A stretch of DNA of 64,000 nt from Aquabacterium sp. GTDB lineage: Bacteria; Pseudomonadota; Gammaproteobacteria; Burkholderiales; Burkholderiaceae_C. The stretch lies in NCBI RefSeq assembly GCF_016195855.1, contig NZ_JACPYU010000016.1:496001-560000 (forward strand), given 5' to 3'. Each line of letters starts with the position of its first letter. Position 1 is the first letter of the stretch. The notes under the pieces were generated by a model, which saw nothing but the letters and a program-made list of their open reading frames with translations, did not search any database and was not told the origin of the DNA. Positions 53,195 through 61,220 of the stretch are shown here, in pieces. The translations under genes were made by a program, and so were the position numbers.

Positions 53195-54602
53195 TGTTGT
53201 GCAGCGTCGGCCAGCATCGCTGGCCCTGCGCTTGACCGTGTCCATCGGCATCGCGATCACGCTGGTGTTTTGGGCCCTGGGCTGGATCATCCAGAACTCA
53301 ATCGAACAGCACTTCATGCAGCAGGACGTGGAAGAGCTGGAGGTGGTGGCGCATTCTGTTGAACGGGTGCTGACCAGCATGCCCGACGCTGCGCCCGAGC
53401 AGGACATCGCCCGTCGGCTGGCAGGTGCCGTCAGTGGTCACCACGGCATGTACTACCTCGTGGCCGATGGCACCGGCCGCACCTTGTTTGCCACACCGGG
53501 TCCTAAAATGGAAGCCCTGGCACAAACGCAGCCTGCGGCCTCTGGCGTGGATGCTGACAAGCTGCATGTCTGGCAGGAGCAGGATCAGTCCTACCGTGGC
53601 ACCGTGGTGCGTACGGATGCCGAGCAAGGCGCCACGCAGCCTTACACCATCGTCGTGGCGACGGCCACCGGCTTTCACGATCATTTTCTGGTGAGTTTTC
53701 GGCGTACGGTCTGGGCTGCCATGGCCGCGGCGGGCCTGTTTGCCATTGCAGCAACCTGGCTGGCGGTGTACCGGGGGCATGCACCGCTGCGCGACATGAG
53801 TGACCGCATTCGCGGCATCTCTGCCGACCAGCTTCACCTGAGGTTGGACCCCAAGAAGGTGCCTATTGAGTTATCAGGTTTGGCCGCGTCCTTCAACGAC
53901 ATGCTGGAACACATTGAGCAGGACTTCAGACGCCTGAGCAATTTCTCTGCGGACATCGCCCACGAGCTGCGCACTCCCGTCACCAACCTGACAACCCAGA
54001 CTCAGGTGTTGCTGTCACAAGCGCGCGGTGCTGACGCATACCGAGAAGTGCTCTATTCGAACCTGGAAGAGTATGAACGCATGGCCAAGATGATCAGCGA
54101 CATGCTCTACCTGGCACAGACAGACAACCAACTGATCAAGCCAGACCTGGTGGACGTGGACATGGCAGCCGAACTGGACGCGCTGTTCGAGTATTTCGAG
54201 CCCTGGGCCGAGGAGCGTCACATTCAATTGAAGCGCACAGGTCAGATGCCTAGGGTGAGGGGTGACAGACTGATGATCCGGCGCGCATTGAGCAACCTGC
54301 TCTCCAACGCCATCCGCCACACAAGCGGCGAACAGGCTGTGACCGTATCGCTTCGGCAGGACCAACAATCAGTGGTGATCACCGTATCCAATCCGGGTGA
54401 CACCATCGCGCCCGAGCACCTGCCCCACCTCTTTGATCGCTTCTACCGGGTGGACCCGTCCAGGCAACGCAATGGAGATGGTGCGGGCTTGGGTCTGGCC
54501 ATCGTCAAGTCCATCGCCGAGGCCCATGGCGGTGAGATTGCCGTCCGCTCCAGCCATGGCAACACGGCCTTTGAGTTCCGCCTGCCCTGTGCGTTGAACT
54601 GA
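53184..54602 (+). CDS. cusS: CusS/CopS-type heavy-metal sensor histidine kinase
   Basis: A 472-residue kinase (ATG 53184 or 53187, inside the end of cusR). Helix 1 ([21 protein letters not shown]), a periplasmic sensor of about 130 residues, helix 2 ([21 protein letters not shown]), a HAMP domain, H-box [17 protein letters not shown]-box [15 protein letters not shown], and [20 protein letters not shown]. The sensor region contains [13 protein letters not shown], like the metal-sensing loop of CusS-type kinases. It would phosphorylate the upstream-encoded regulator on periplasmic Cu/Ag excess. Confidence 0.93.
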   Translation: MMSDVVQRRPASLALRLTVSIGIAITLVFWALGWIIQNSIEQHFMQQDVEELEVVAHSVERVLTSMPDAAPEQDIARRLAGAVSGHHGMYYLVADGTGRTLFATPGPKMEALAQTQPAASGVDADKLHVWQEQDQSYRGTVVRTDAEQGATQPYTIVVATATGFHDHFLVSFRRTVWAAMAAAGLFAIAATWLAVYRGHAPLRDMSDRIRGISADQLHLRLDPKKVPIELSGLAASFNDMLEHIEQDFRRLSNFSADIAHELRTPVTNLTTQTQVLLSQARGADAYREVLYSNLEEYERMAKMISDMLYLAQTDNQLIKPDLVDVDMAAELDALFEYFEPWAEERHIQLKRTGQMPRVRGDRLMIRRALSNLLSNAIRHTSGEQAVTVSLRQDQQSVVITVSNPGDTIAPEHLPHLFDRFYRVDPSRQRNGDGAGLGLAIVKSIAEAHGGEIAVRSSHGNTAFEFRLPCALN

Positions 54603-54613
54603 GCTTGCTCAGT
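54598..54613. terminator. Palindrome over two convergent stop codons
   Basis: ACTGAGC-TT-GCTCAGT is a perfect 7-bp stem. It contains the kinase TGA (54600-54602) and the TGA of the convergent DUF1173 gene (reverse complement at 54609-54611). A short T-rich run follows in the plus direction. It may be a compact bidirectional terminator at the border between the metal cargo and the element backbone. Confidence 0.4.
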
Positions 54614-55856
54614 GGTTTCTGAGCATGACCGCCTCGGGCAACGCAGGCATCGCTTCAGTGCTCCACCACAGCCAGGGAGCGGCACCGGCCGCTCGTACAA
54701 CACGCTCCTTTTCCGTACGCTCCTTGGGTGCCATGAAGGCGCTGATGACGTGCAAAGGCAGCGGCAGTGGTCCCGCGTCCAATAACAAGGCATTCGGAAA
54801 TGCAGCGGCGCTCCTGGCGTCGTAACGCAGAGGTTTGACAAAACGTCTGCCCTGATCCACCAGGGCATGCACCAGCGGCAACTCGTGCACACCTTCAATC
54901 GGAATCCAATGCTCACTGGTCAACATCAAGCTGGCCGCATCGATCTCATAGGTGTGCTCCCTGCGTGCCCGGATCAGCGCCGCCAACACCAGACGCACCT
55001 TATGTCCGCTGTCGGCATCGCGCGCTTCGAACAACGAGGCGAACACGCGCTCGATGCGCTCCCAAGTCTTGGTGCCCACCAACAAAGGGGCATCGGGCAT
55101 GTGCTTGACCCAGACGCGACGGCCTAAGGTGGTGGCCTCGCAGACCTTGAATTCACCGATGACCACGGCCAGAGGGCTTTGCCCTTCATGGGGTCGCAAG
55201 ACGGCCAGCTTGTTTCGCCGACGTTGCGCTGCCTCGAATTTGCTGGCCTCGTTGAAGGCCTCGGGCACATAAAGCCGATCACTCAGCCCCACGCCTTTGA
55301 CCACCACGTCCTCGGCCGCATGCATCAGGTATTTGTGTAGCACCCCCTGGTTGCGCTTGCCGGCCATGGCCGGGCTCCATCGGTTGAAGCCCGCCCTCTC
55401 GAACAGAAAGTGCATCAAGGCATGCAGGCTCATGCGTCGCCTTGGCGCCTCCACCTCGGCCACCCCATGCACTTCCCCCCTCACCAGGTTTCGCCCCGCC
55501 GTGCGCACCCATGGAAAGTCCACGCGCAACTGGATCTGCCCGTGCACCAGTTCTAGAATGGCCTCACCCACCAACTCGCCCAGGCCTGATTGCTGGCACT
55601 CCGGCTCAAACGAAGGGCACGACGGGTGGTGCAGACACCCCGTGTCTGGCATGCGTTTGACGACAAACAGACGGTGTCGCGCCACGTACATCTCCACCCC
55701 ACCCGGGATGCACAGACACCGAGGGCGCTCTGGTGTTTCGTACACGTGGGCCAGCAGTTCCTGCATGTCCGAGGCATTCGCTTCCACCACCCTCCCCTTG
55801 ATGGAAAAGCGCTGAATGTCACCCTCTGCGATGTTTGGGGGCACCATGATGTTCAC
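54609..55856 (-). CDS. DUF1173 protein of integrative/conjugative elements
   Basis: A 415-residue protein from GTG 55856, overlapping the stop of the recombinase-like gene (GTGA); ATG 55847 is an alternative. The N-terminal RPRCLCIPGGVEMYVARHRLF and VKRMPDTGCLHHPSCPSFEPE are the DUF1173 signature, with several Cys and His that could bind zinc. The family is found almost only on ICEs and plasmids of proteobacteria and has no known activity. It marks the beginning of the element backbone. Confidence 0.85.
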   Translation of the reverse strand: MNIMVPPNIAEGDIQRFSIKGRVVEANASDMQELLAHVYETPERPRCLCIPGGVEMYVARHRLFVVKRMPDTGCLHHPSCPSFEPECQQSGLGELVGEAILELVHGQIQLRVDFPWVRTAGRNLVRGEVHGVAEVEAPRRRMSLHALMHFLFERAGFNRWSPAMAGKRNQGVLHKYLMHAAEDVVVKGVGLSDRLYVPEAFNEASKFEAAQRRRNKLAVLRPHEGQSPLAVVIGEFKVCEATTLGRRVWVKHMPDAPLLVGTKTWERIERVFASLFEARDADSGHKVRLVLAALIRARREHTYEIDAASLMLTSEHWIPIEGVHELPLVHALVDQGRRFVKPLRYDARSAAAFPNALLLDAGPLPLPLHVISAFMAPKERTEKERVVRAAGAAPWLWWSTEAMPALPEAVMLRNH

Positions 55857-56794
55857 ACCAGTTCATCGAGCAGTTGCTCAATGGTCGGCTTATGGCGTGC
55901 CAGCAGCTCGCGCACCGCACTGCGTTCGCTGATGCCCAGAATCAAGCCGACATCATCCTCATCGGCGCCACGCTCGTACAAGCGCGCAACCACCGTCCGC
56001 CGCACCGACAGCGCCGTCACATCTTTCATCCCACCATAGCGAAACAGCTTGCGGTATGTTTCCAGGATCGGTCGACACAGAAACCGGCGCTGACCGGCTT
56101 CACCGTAGGGCGTGATCTTGAAGCCCACCCCCGTGGGCGACAGGAACAAGCGGCTGAAAGGGTCCAGCCCCCGGTAGGCGTCCATCTGCCCCACGCCCAA
56201 GTCCTGCTGAAGACGCTCTTGTAGATAGTGCGACAGGGCATCGTCCAGGCGCGTGCTGAGGAAGTACAACGGCCTGGCCTTTTGCGTGATGGCCACCTCG
56301 GCCCGCATCTCAGATCGTCGCCGAACACTGCCGTCTGCGTGCAAGTAGTCACGCACCTCCAGCCTGGCGATTTCCAGCGGGCGGGCACCTGTGGCGAACA
56401 GAAGGTAGAACAACGCCAGGTCGTGCCAAGGGTGGACGCTGCGCGCCTTGATGCGCTTGCCTGCCTGAAGGATTTCATCGGCAGTCAGAATGCGGTTCGA
56501 CCGATGATCATCTGGCCGTTTTGGATCGAAGGCCTCCAAGGCCACAAGGATCGCGTCCTTGTGCTGGCGCAAGCGGCGCACAAAGGAGGCACTGTCTTCG
56601 TTCAAGCCTTCGATACCGGCAACCTGGCTAAGCCTGACGGCAATCGCTTTGATCCTCCGCTCCACGGCGGTGCGGGTCACCCCGAAGCAGCCCGCCACCG
56701 CTTCGTACGTTCCGCCTTCGACCACCGCGATCAGCATCCTGATCGACTGGGCAACGGTATCCCCATCCTGTTCTGGCTCTGGTTCGCATGACAT
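55853..56794 (-). CDS. HTH plus tyrosine-recombinase-fold protein without an evident catalytic tyrosine
   Basis: A 313-residue protein from ATG 56794 after GGGAGAGGG. N terminus: helix-turn-helix (YEAVAGCFGVTRTAVERRIKA, residues 30-50). C-terminal half: recombinase core with the first Arg in FATGARPLEIARLEVRDYL (R138) and VTALSVRRTVVARLYERGA (R265/R266) in place of HxxR. After GLILGISERSAVRELLARHKP no Tyr appears where the nucleophile is expected. It may be a site-specific recombinase with an unusual active site, or a DNA-binding relative. It precedes, and overlaps, the DUF1173 gene. Confidence 0.75.
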   Translation of the reverse strand: MSCEPEPEQDGDTVAQSIRMLIAVVEGGTYEAVAGCFGVTRTAVERRIKAIAVRLSQVAGIEGLNEDSASFVRRLRQHKDAILVALEAFDPKRPDDHRSNRILTADEILQAGKRIKARSVHPWHDLALFYLLFATGARPLEIARLEVRDYLHADGSVRRRSEMRAEVAITQKARPLYFLSTRLDDALSHYLQERLQQDLGVGQMDAYRGLDPFSRLFLSPTGVGFKITPYGEAGQRRFLCRPILETYRKLFRYGGMKDVTALSVRRTVVARLYERGADEDDVGLILGISERSAVRELLARHKPTIEQLLDELV

Positions 56795-56866
56795 GACCCT
56801 CTCCCTCTTTCGTTCCCCTTCCCTCGTGCCTAACTGCATCTTGATGCTCTGCCCCTCGATGGGTTT

Positions 56867-56977
56867 TCACCAGTCAAATGGGCCGATGAAGACGGGGGCT
56901 TTCGGCATCTGACGGGCCCGGTCGGCCATGGCCAGATCAGCGCGAAGGTGGCTCTCACCAAGCAATTTCTGTGGCAT
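56867..56977 (-). CDS. Candidate 36-residue protein
   Basis: A 37-codon frame with strong GC-third-position codons, encoding MPQKLLGESHLRADLAMADR, then RQMPKAPVFIGPFDW. It lies in the 317-bp gap (56795-57111) between alpA and the recombinase-like gene, same strand as both, with a weak GGGTAG ribosome site. It could be a small element protein or part of an untranslated leader; the rest of the gap shows nothing. Confidence 0.35.
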   Translation of the reverse strand: MPQKLLGESHLRADLAMADRARQMPKAPVFIGPFDW

Positions 56978-57111
56978 CTACCCAGGCATCAGGAATTGCG
57001 CCATGCGCAATGGCGGCACAAACACGACGATCTGGCGGTGCGTTGCTTCATCGCAAATGAAACCTGTGCACCGAGACCGCACCAACAAGCACCAGCTTGT
57101 GATCGCCAAAC

Positions 57112-57372
57112 CTACTGGCCTTGCGCTGCAATCCATTGCCTGATGTCTTCGACCCGCCAAGCCGTGACGCGAGGAGACAGCTTGACGGGTTCAGGAAAGG
57201 TGCGCGTTTGCACACGTCGCCACAGCGTGGACTTGGATATTGGGATGAATTGCAGCACCTGCGCCTGCCTCAGGAAGCCCACTTGAGGCAGAGTGAGGGC
57301 ATGAATTGGAGGAAGCGATGCTGCCGCAGGCAAAGCCGCAGCCGCCCGACTGGTTGACGTGGTTCGGGGCAT
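57112..57372 (-). CDS. alpA: AlpA-family DNA-binding protein
   Basis: An 86-residue protein. The C-terminal 55 residues (FLRQAQVLQFIPISKSTLWRRVQTRTF, PEPVKLSPRVTAWRVEDIRQWI) are the AlpA/excisionase-type MerR-like winged helix. The first 25 residues are Ala/Ser-rich and probably disordered. AlpA proteins act in regulation or excision of mobile elements, which fits the recombinase-like neighbour downstream on the same strand. Confidence 0.9.
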   Translation of the reverse strand: MPRTTSTSRAAAALPAAASLPPIHALTLPQVGFLRQAQVLQFIPISKSTLWRRVQTRTFPEPVKLSPRVTAWRVEDIRQWIAAQGQ

Positions 57373-57737
57373 GATCTGGCCTCGTCATGGCGTGAGCCAA
57401 TGCAAGACATGACCTGCTCTGTAGCGGCCGCGCTAGGTCAGAGTTGCGCAAACCGGTAGGAACGCTGAACTCAAGCAGCACACCGTCGGCGTTCCGGTCG
57501 CACGGTGCAGCAATGTCAGGCAGGCAGGTATCGACTGCGACGCCGCCGCGATGCGGCGAATGCACGCCCGAAGCCAGGCATGCCGAAGACTCTGTTCACT
57601 GAGGCTTGTCCACCATATCAGAACGACCGAGTTGCATCCATCTTCAAGCCTGGCTTCACCACGCAAGGCCCCTTGATGTCGTGCGGTTGCATGTGGCAAG
57701 CGTGAGATCACTTGTCCTTCGCAGGCCTGTGGCTCAG
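57373..57737. other. Gene-free stretch upstream of alpA
   Basis: No frame with a ribosome site or recognisable protein on either strand. It lies between two minus-strand genes and probably holds the alpA promoter. A short NotI-like palindrome (GCGGCCGC at about 57424-57431) is visible but has no clear role. Confidence 0.45.
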
Positions 57738-58502
57738 TCAGTCCTGACCGCTCACGTTGGCTGTTTCCACCACGGACACCAGTCCAGACTCAGTGGCAGA
57801 TGCCTCCGGCTTCGGCAAGCTCTCTTGAGCAGGTACCCCCGGATTGGCCATGGCATCCGGGCCCAAGGTTGGCTCGGCTTGGCCGCCGTCGTCAACGAAG
57901 CCCTGCCGCGCGCCCATGGCATTCATGCGGCGACGCAGGCCAATGGCAAAGTTGCGTGCACCGTTGGCCACATCACGCACCTGGCGCTTCAATGCGGCGC
58001 GCTGGATGTCCACGGCTTGTGCCGTGATGACCTCGTGGATTTCGAGTGTCTGCAACAGAGGCATCAACTGATCCAGCTTGCCCAGCACCTCAAGAAAGCG
58101 CCGCCCCGATGACGACAACACCCCGACCTCCACGTCCAGGGCCACCGTGTCATAGGTCGCCACGCTGGTGATGCCATGAGCCTTGAACAAGGCTTCCGCG
58201 TCGTCAATCGCACTGTTCAGGCTCTCGTTGACGGCGTCGAGTTGCGCCCGAATAGTGGCCTCCACCTTGGCAATGTCATCGTGATCCAGCCGGGTGCGTG
58301 CAATCACCGAAATAAAGTGTGTGTTGAGTTGCAGCGTGTTGAAGAGGCGCACAAAGAATCGCTTGCCTTCGGCGCTGGTGAAGCGTGTGGGCATCTTCAC
58401 GCTGGCGGCCTCGATGCGTCGGAAGTCGGCTTTGGTTTCTTTGGCCAGGATGCGGGCGTTGACCCCGCCTTGATCCACCTTGACGATCTGTATGTCAGAC
58501 AT
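57738..58502 (-). CDS. Conserved element protein, possibly DUF3150-like
   Basis: A 254-residue, mostly helical protein; ATG 58502 follows GGGAG. N terminus MSDIQIVKVDQGGVNARILA, then a long charged helical region (ARTRLDHDDIAKVEATIRAQL, LNSAIDDAEALFKAHG). The final third is Pro/Ala/Glu-rich and likely disordered (ALPKPEASATESGL-like). Proteins of this sort with DUF932 and DUF1173 partners occur on large conjugative elements; I am unsure of the DUF3150 label. Function unknown. Confidence 0.6.
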   Translation of the reverse strand: MSDIQIVKVDQGGVNARILAKETKADFRRIEAASVKMPTRFTSAEGKRFFVRLFNTLQLNTHFISVIARTRLDHDDIAKVEATIRAQLDAVNESLNSAIDDAEALFKAHGITSVATYDTVALDVEVGVLSSSGRRFLEVLGKLDQLMPLLQTLEIHEVITAQAVDIQRAALKRQVRDVANGARNFAIGLRRRMNAMGARQGFVDDGGQAEPTLGPDAMANPGVPAQESLPKPEASATESGLVSVVETANVSGQD

Positions 58503-59003
58503 GTTGCGCTCCCATCGATGGCGTGCTCGCCACCATCTTGCGAAGCGGCCTTGCGCATCACCACAGGGAATCATCGGCATTTGAAGGGCGTTTCGGCATC
58601 AGCTTGCGTTTTGCGCTCCAAGCGTCTTGACCGCTCGCCTTGTCGGCACTACCTTGTCACCATGCAGCAGCTGGCCCTGCATTCAAACGAGGCAAGCCTT
58701 GGAGTTCATGCACCCTCGTGATGGCCACGCCATCACCAAAGACATCACCATGCCATCGAGGTTACTTTCGAGGTGAGGGCACGTCCGCACTGAGGCGGCA
58801 TGCGCGCATTCACCCCGAAAGCTTTCTTCGATCGGTAGCTGGCACACCGATCCGAACGGGCTCACCACCCGATCAAGCCAGCCCTGGAGTCTCTTCATCG
58901 CCATCGGCAGTGCGTCAAGACACCACGCCGACTGTTCATCACCCTGTGGGGCATTGCCCCACCCGTGGTGCGCTGTGCCTCCCTATTTCACATGGAGGCC
59001 ACG
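58503..59003. other. Divergent intergenic region with a hairpin at 58946-58962
   Basis: 500 bp without a convincing gene, between divergent transcription units: the helical protein at 58502 (minus) and the repeat protein at 59004 (plus). The stem GTGGGGC-ATT-GCCCCAC (58946-58962) lies 42 bp before the plus-strand gene, in what would be its leader. Candidate location for promoters controlled by the element's own regulators. Confidence 0.5.
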
Positions 59004-59546
59004 ATGCTGCACACGAGCACATCCCTGGTTCACCCCCCAGCTGCCTTGAATGGCTTCACAGGGGACACGCAGTCCGTTTTCCCGGAAGAATCGCCAGACC
59101 CACTGTCGCTGGACGCCCCGACTGAACGCATCGACTGGAGCGAGGAAGACATCGTCTTCCTGCACTGGCGCTTGCTGCAGGAAGTCAATCAGTTGTCTGA
59201 CCCGGCCACGCCGCTGGAAGACAAGTTCGACACCCTGCGCTGGGTATTCACCGAGCAGGACAAGGACAGACAGCCGTTCTCGTTTGTGAACTGCCTGCGT
59301 GTTGTTGGCTGCAGCCCGCTTTCACCGATTGCCTATTGCGGCCTCGTCGATGCGCAAGACATCCGCGACCACATCCGCAACAAGCTCAAGGTCTGGTTGT
59401 CTGAATCGCTTGCCCGATACCCGCAATGGGTTCGCGACGCCATCGCCAACAACCCCCAGTGGGTTGAGACGCGGCTGGCCAAGAACCCGCAATGGATCAA
59501 TGAACAGATCAAACAGATGTCCGAGCAAGGCGACCTGTTCACCTGA
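59004..59546 (+). CDS. Element protein with three tandem 11-residue PQW repeats
   Basis: A 180-residue protein; ATG 59004 has GGAGG 5 bp upstream. The N-terminal half is acidic (IDWSEEDIVFLHWRLLQEVNQL). A middle region (FVNCLRVVGCSPLSPIAYC) has four Cys. Residues 137-169 are three exact-register repeats: ARYPQWVRDAI, ANNPQWVETRL, AKNPQWINEQI. I do not recognise the protein. It opens the plus-strand backbone run that includes a primase, DUF932 and the FlhDC-like pair. Confidence 0.75.
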   Translation: MLHTSTSLVHPPAALNGFTGDTQSVFPEESPDPLSLDAPTERIDWSEEDIVFLHWRLLQEVNQLSDPATPLEDKFDTLRWVFTEQDKDRQPFSFVNCLRVVGCSPLSPIAYCGLVDAQDIRDHIRNKLKVWLSESLARYPQWVRDAIANNPQWVETRLAKNPQWINEQIKQMSEQGDLFT

Positions 59547-59616
59547 CCCGACATACCCAAACAGGGCCGAGCTCCGATTGTTCGCCTCGTCCCTGACATC
59601 ACATATGGAGTGCCCT

Positions 59617-59934
59617 ATGCACAAACAAACCTATGCCCATGGCCACCGCATCCCCATGCTGATGGTCGTTGAACCACAGGACATCGAGTTCCTGGTCAAA
59701 GAAAGCGAAGTCTTGACCGGCCAGGCTGGCCGCATCTTTGTCATCGCCGGAGCCGACTGGCTGAGCTACCGCGTCCTGTGGAGCCAGGCAGGTTTCAAGG
59801 TCGAGCGCCTGGACGACAAAGGCCAGGTCTTGCACACCCAGTACCAACTGCCCTGGGAGTTCGCCGAGCACAGCGTGATCGAAGCACTACAGGCGGGGCA
59901 GCTGTTCACCCCATCGGTTCGCCCTCGCGGCTAA
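59617..59934 (+). CDS. Small element protein of unknown function
   Basis: A 105-residue soluble protein beginning MHKQTYAHGHRIPMLMVVEP, with a central QAGRIFVIAGADWLSYRVLW and a C-terminal LPWEFAEHSVIEALQAGQLF. It has no membrane segment and no metal-type motif. It lies 70 bp after the repeat protein and 42 bp before the primase gene, so it is probably in the same transcript. Family not recognised. Confidence 0.7.
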   Translation: MHKQTYAHGHRIPMLMVVEPQDIEFLVKESEVLTGQAGRIFVIAGADWLSYRVLWSQAGFKVERLDDKGQVLHTQYQLPWEFAEHSVIEALQAGQLFTPSVRPRG

Positions 59935-59976
59935 CCACCCCCCCCAGGAGGACATGTCACCAACACGGAGTTCATC

Positions 59977-60987
59977 ATGAACAATCCCGAGTACGAAGCT
60001 CGCATTGACGACGTCAAACGTCGAGCCCACGGCCGCTGGACCGAAATCCTTGGCAGCCTGGGCGTCAGCGAGCAGATCCTCAAGAAGCGCAACCAGCCCT
60101 GCCCGCTCTGTGGCGGCACGGATCGGTTTCAGTACACCGACAAATTCGGCGAGGGCAACTACCACTGCCGCGCCTGTGGCGCAGGAGGTGGCTTCAAGCT
60201 GCTGCAGGCCGTCACGGGCCTGGATTTCAACACCGCACTCAAGGAAGTCGAACGCTTGGTGGGCACCTCGCCCGCTGCACAGCACGAGGCATCGCCTGAG
60301 CCCTCGGCCGAGCGCATGAAGGCCCTGGCCAAGCGGCTATGGGAAGAAGCCATGCCCGTAACGCCTGGTGATGAGGTGGACCGCTACCTGTCCGGTCGGC
60401 GGCTCGCCTTGGCCCACTACCCCAAGGTGCTGCGACTGCATCCCGCCCTGGGCTACTACGAGAAAGACCCGACCTCGGGCAAGTCGCGCAAAGTGGCCGA
60501 ATACGCCGCCATGCTGGCTTGCATCCAGGGCGCTGATGGGCATGCCGTCACGCTGCATCGTACGTACCTGAAGGATGGCCGCAAGGCCAATGTGAGCGAA
60601 GCCAAAAAGGTACTGTCCTCAGGCATCAATGGGGCAGCCGTGCGGCTGTTCGAGCCCGAGCACGAACTGGCCATTGCCGAGGGCATCGAGACCGCCATGG
60701 CTGTGCACCTGGCCACCGGCAAACCCGTGTGGGCAGGACTCAATGCCGGGAACCTGGAAAAGCTGTGGCTGCCCGACTCGGTGCAGAGCATCTGCATCTA
60801 TGCCGACAACGATGCCCACGCGGACTTTGACGGCCAGATGTTTGCCTTTGCCCTGGCTCGGCGGCTGAAGAAGCAGGAGCGCCAGAGCGGCCCTCGGCAA
60901 GTGCGGGTGCTCTTGCCCAAGACCTCTGGCACCGACTGGGCCGATGTGTGGCTGGCCAAGGCAGAACACGCCTCCCGAACCGCATAA
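59977..60987 (+). CDS. Zinc-ribbon/Toprim primase of the element
   Basis: A 336-residue protein. N-terminal zinc ribbon CPLCGGTDRFQY and NYHCRACGAGGG (C42, C45, C64, C67) as in DnaG/P4-type primases. The C-terminal Toprim domain has LAIAEGIETAMAVHLATG, with the catalytic Glu, and ICIYADNDAHADFDGQ, the DxD. The helicase domain of phage P4 alpha is absent, so it acts as a stand-alone primase, likely for replication of transferred DNA. GGAG ribosome site. Confidence 0.92.
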   Translation: MNNPEYEARIDDVKRRAHGRWTEILGSLGVSEQILKKRNQPCPLCGGTDRFQYTDKFGEGNYHCRACGAGGGFKLLQAVTGLDFNTALKEVERLVGTSPAAQHEASPEPSAERMKALAKRLWEEAMPVTPGDEVDRYLSGRRLALAHYPKVLRLHPALGYYEKDPTSGKSRKVAEYAAMLACIQGADGHAVTLHRTYLKDGRKANVSEAKKVLSSGINGAAVRLFEPEHELAIAEGIETAMAVHLATGKPVWAGLNAGNLEKLWLPDSVQSICIYADNDAHADFDGQMFAFALARRLKKQERQSGPRQVRVLLPKTSGTDWADVWLAKAEHASRTA

Positions 60988-61118
60988 GTCATGTTTCCCC
61001 ACTGGTAGCTGTCAGACCAGGCCAAGCCACATGGCAAGGCAAAGACAGCCCTGGCGTTTTGTATGAGTGATTTGTGAATTGGGCGAGCCCTGGCCTGTGG
61101 TCAGTTTGCGCCCTATGT

Positions 61119-61171
61119 GGATGGGTCAACACCCATCCGTCATCAACCCTGGCGGGGATGTGCATCCCCGC
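61119..61171 (+). promoter_or_regulatory. Two adjacent perfect hairpins in the leader of the DUF932 gene
   Basis: Hairpin 1: GGATGGGT-CAAC-ACCCATCC (61119-61138), 8-bp stem with a tetraloop. Hairpin 2: GCGGGGATG-TG-CATCCCCGC (61152-61171), an uninterrupted 20-bp palindrome. They are 13 bp apart and end 49 bp before the DUF932 start codon. They may regulate expression post-transcriptionally, or be a protein-binding or transfer-origin element. No T-run follows, so a plain terminator is unlikely. Confidence 0.6.
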
Positions 61172-61220
61172 GTGTGGGTCATGCCGTCTCCGCCATTTCT
61201 TTCCCGAACAGGAGCTTGAT

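Noticed and set aside
58683-58904. 73-codon minus-strand frame in the 500-bp gap
   Set aside because: Composition and lack of a ribosome site give no support; it may be chance.
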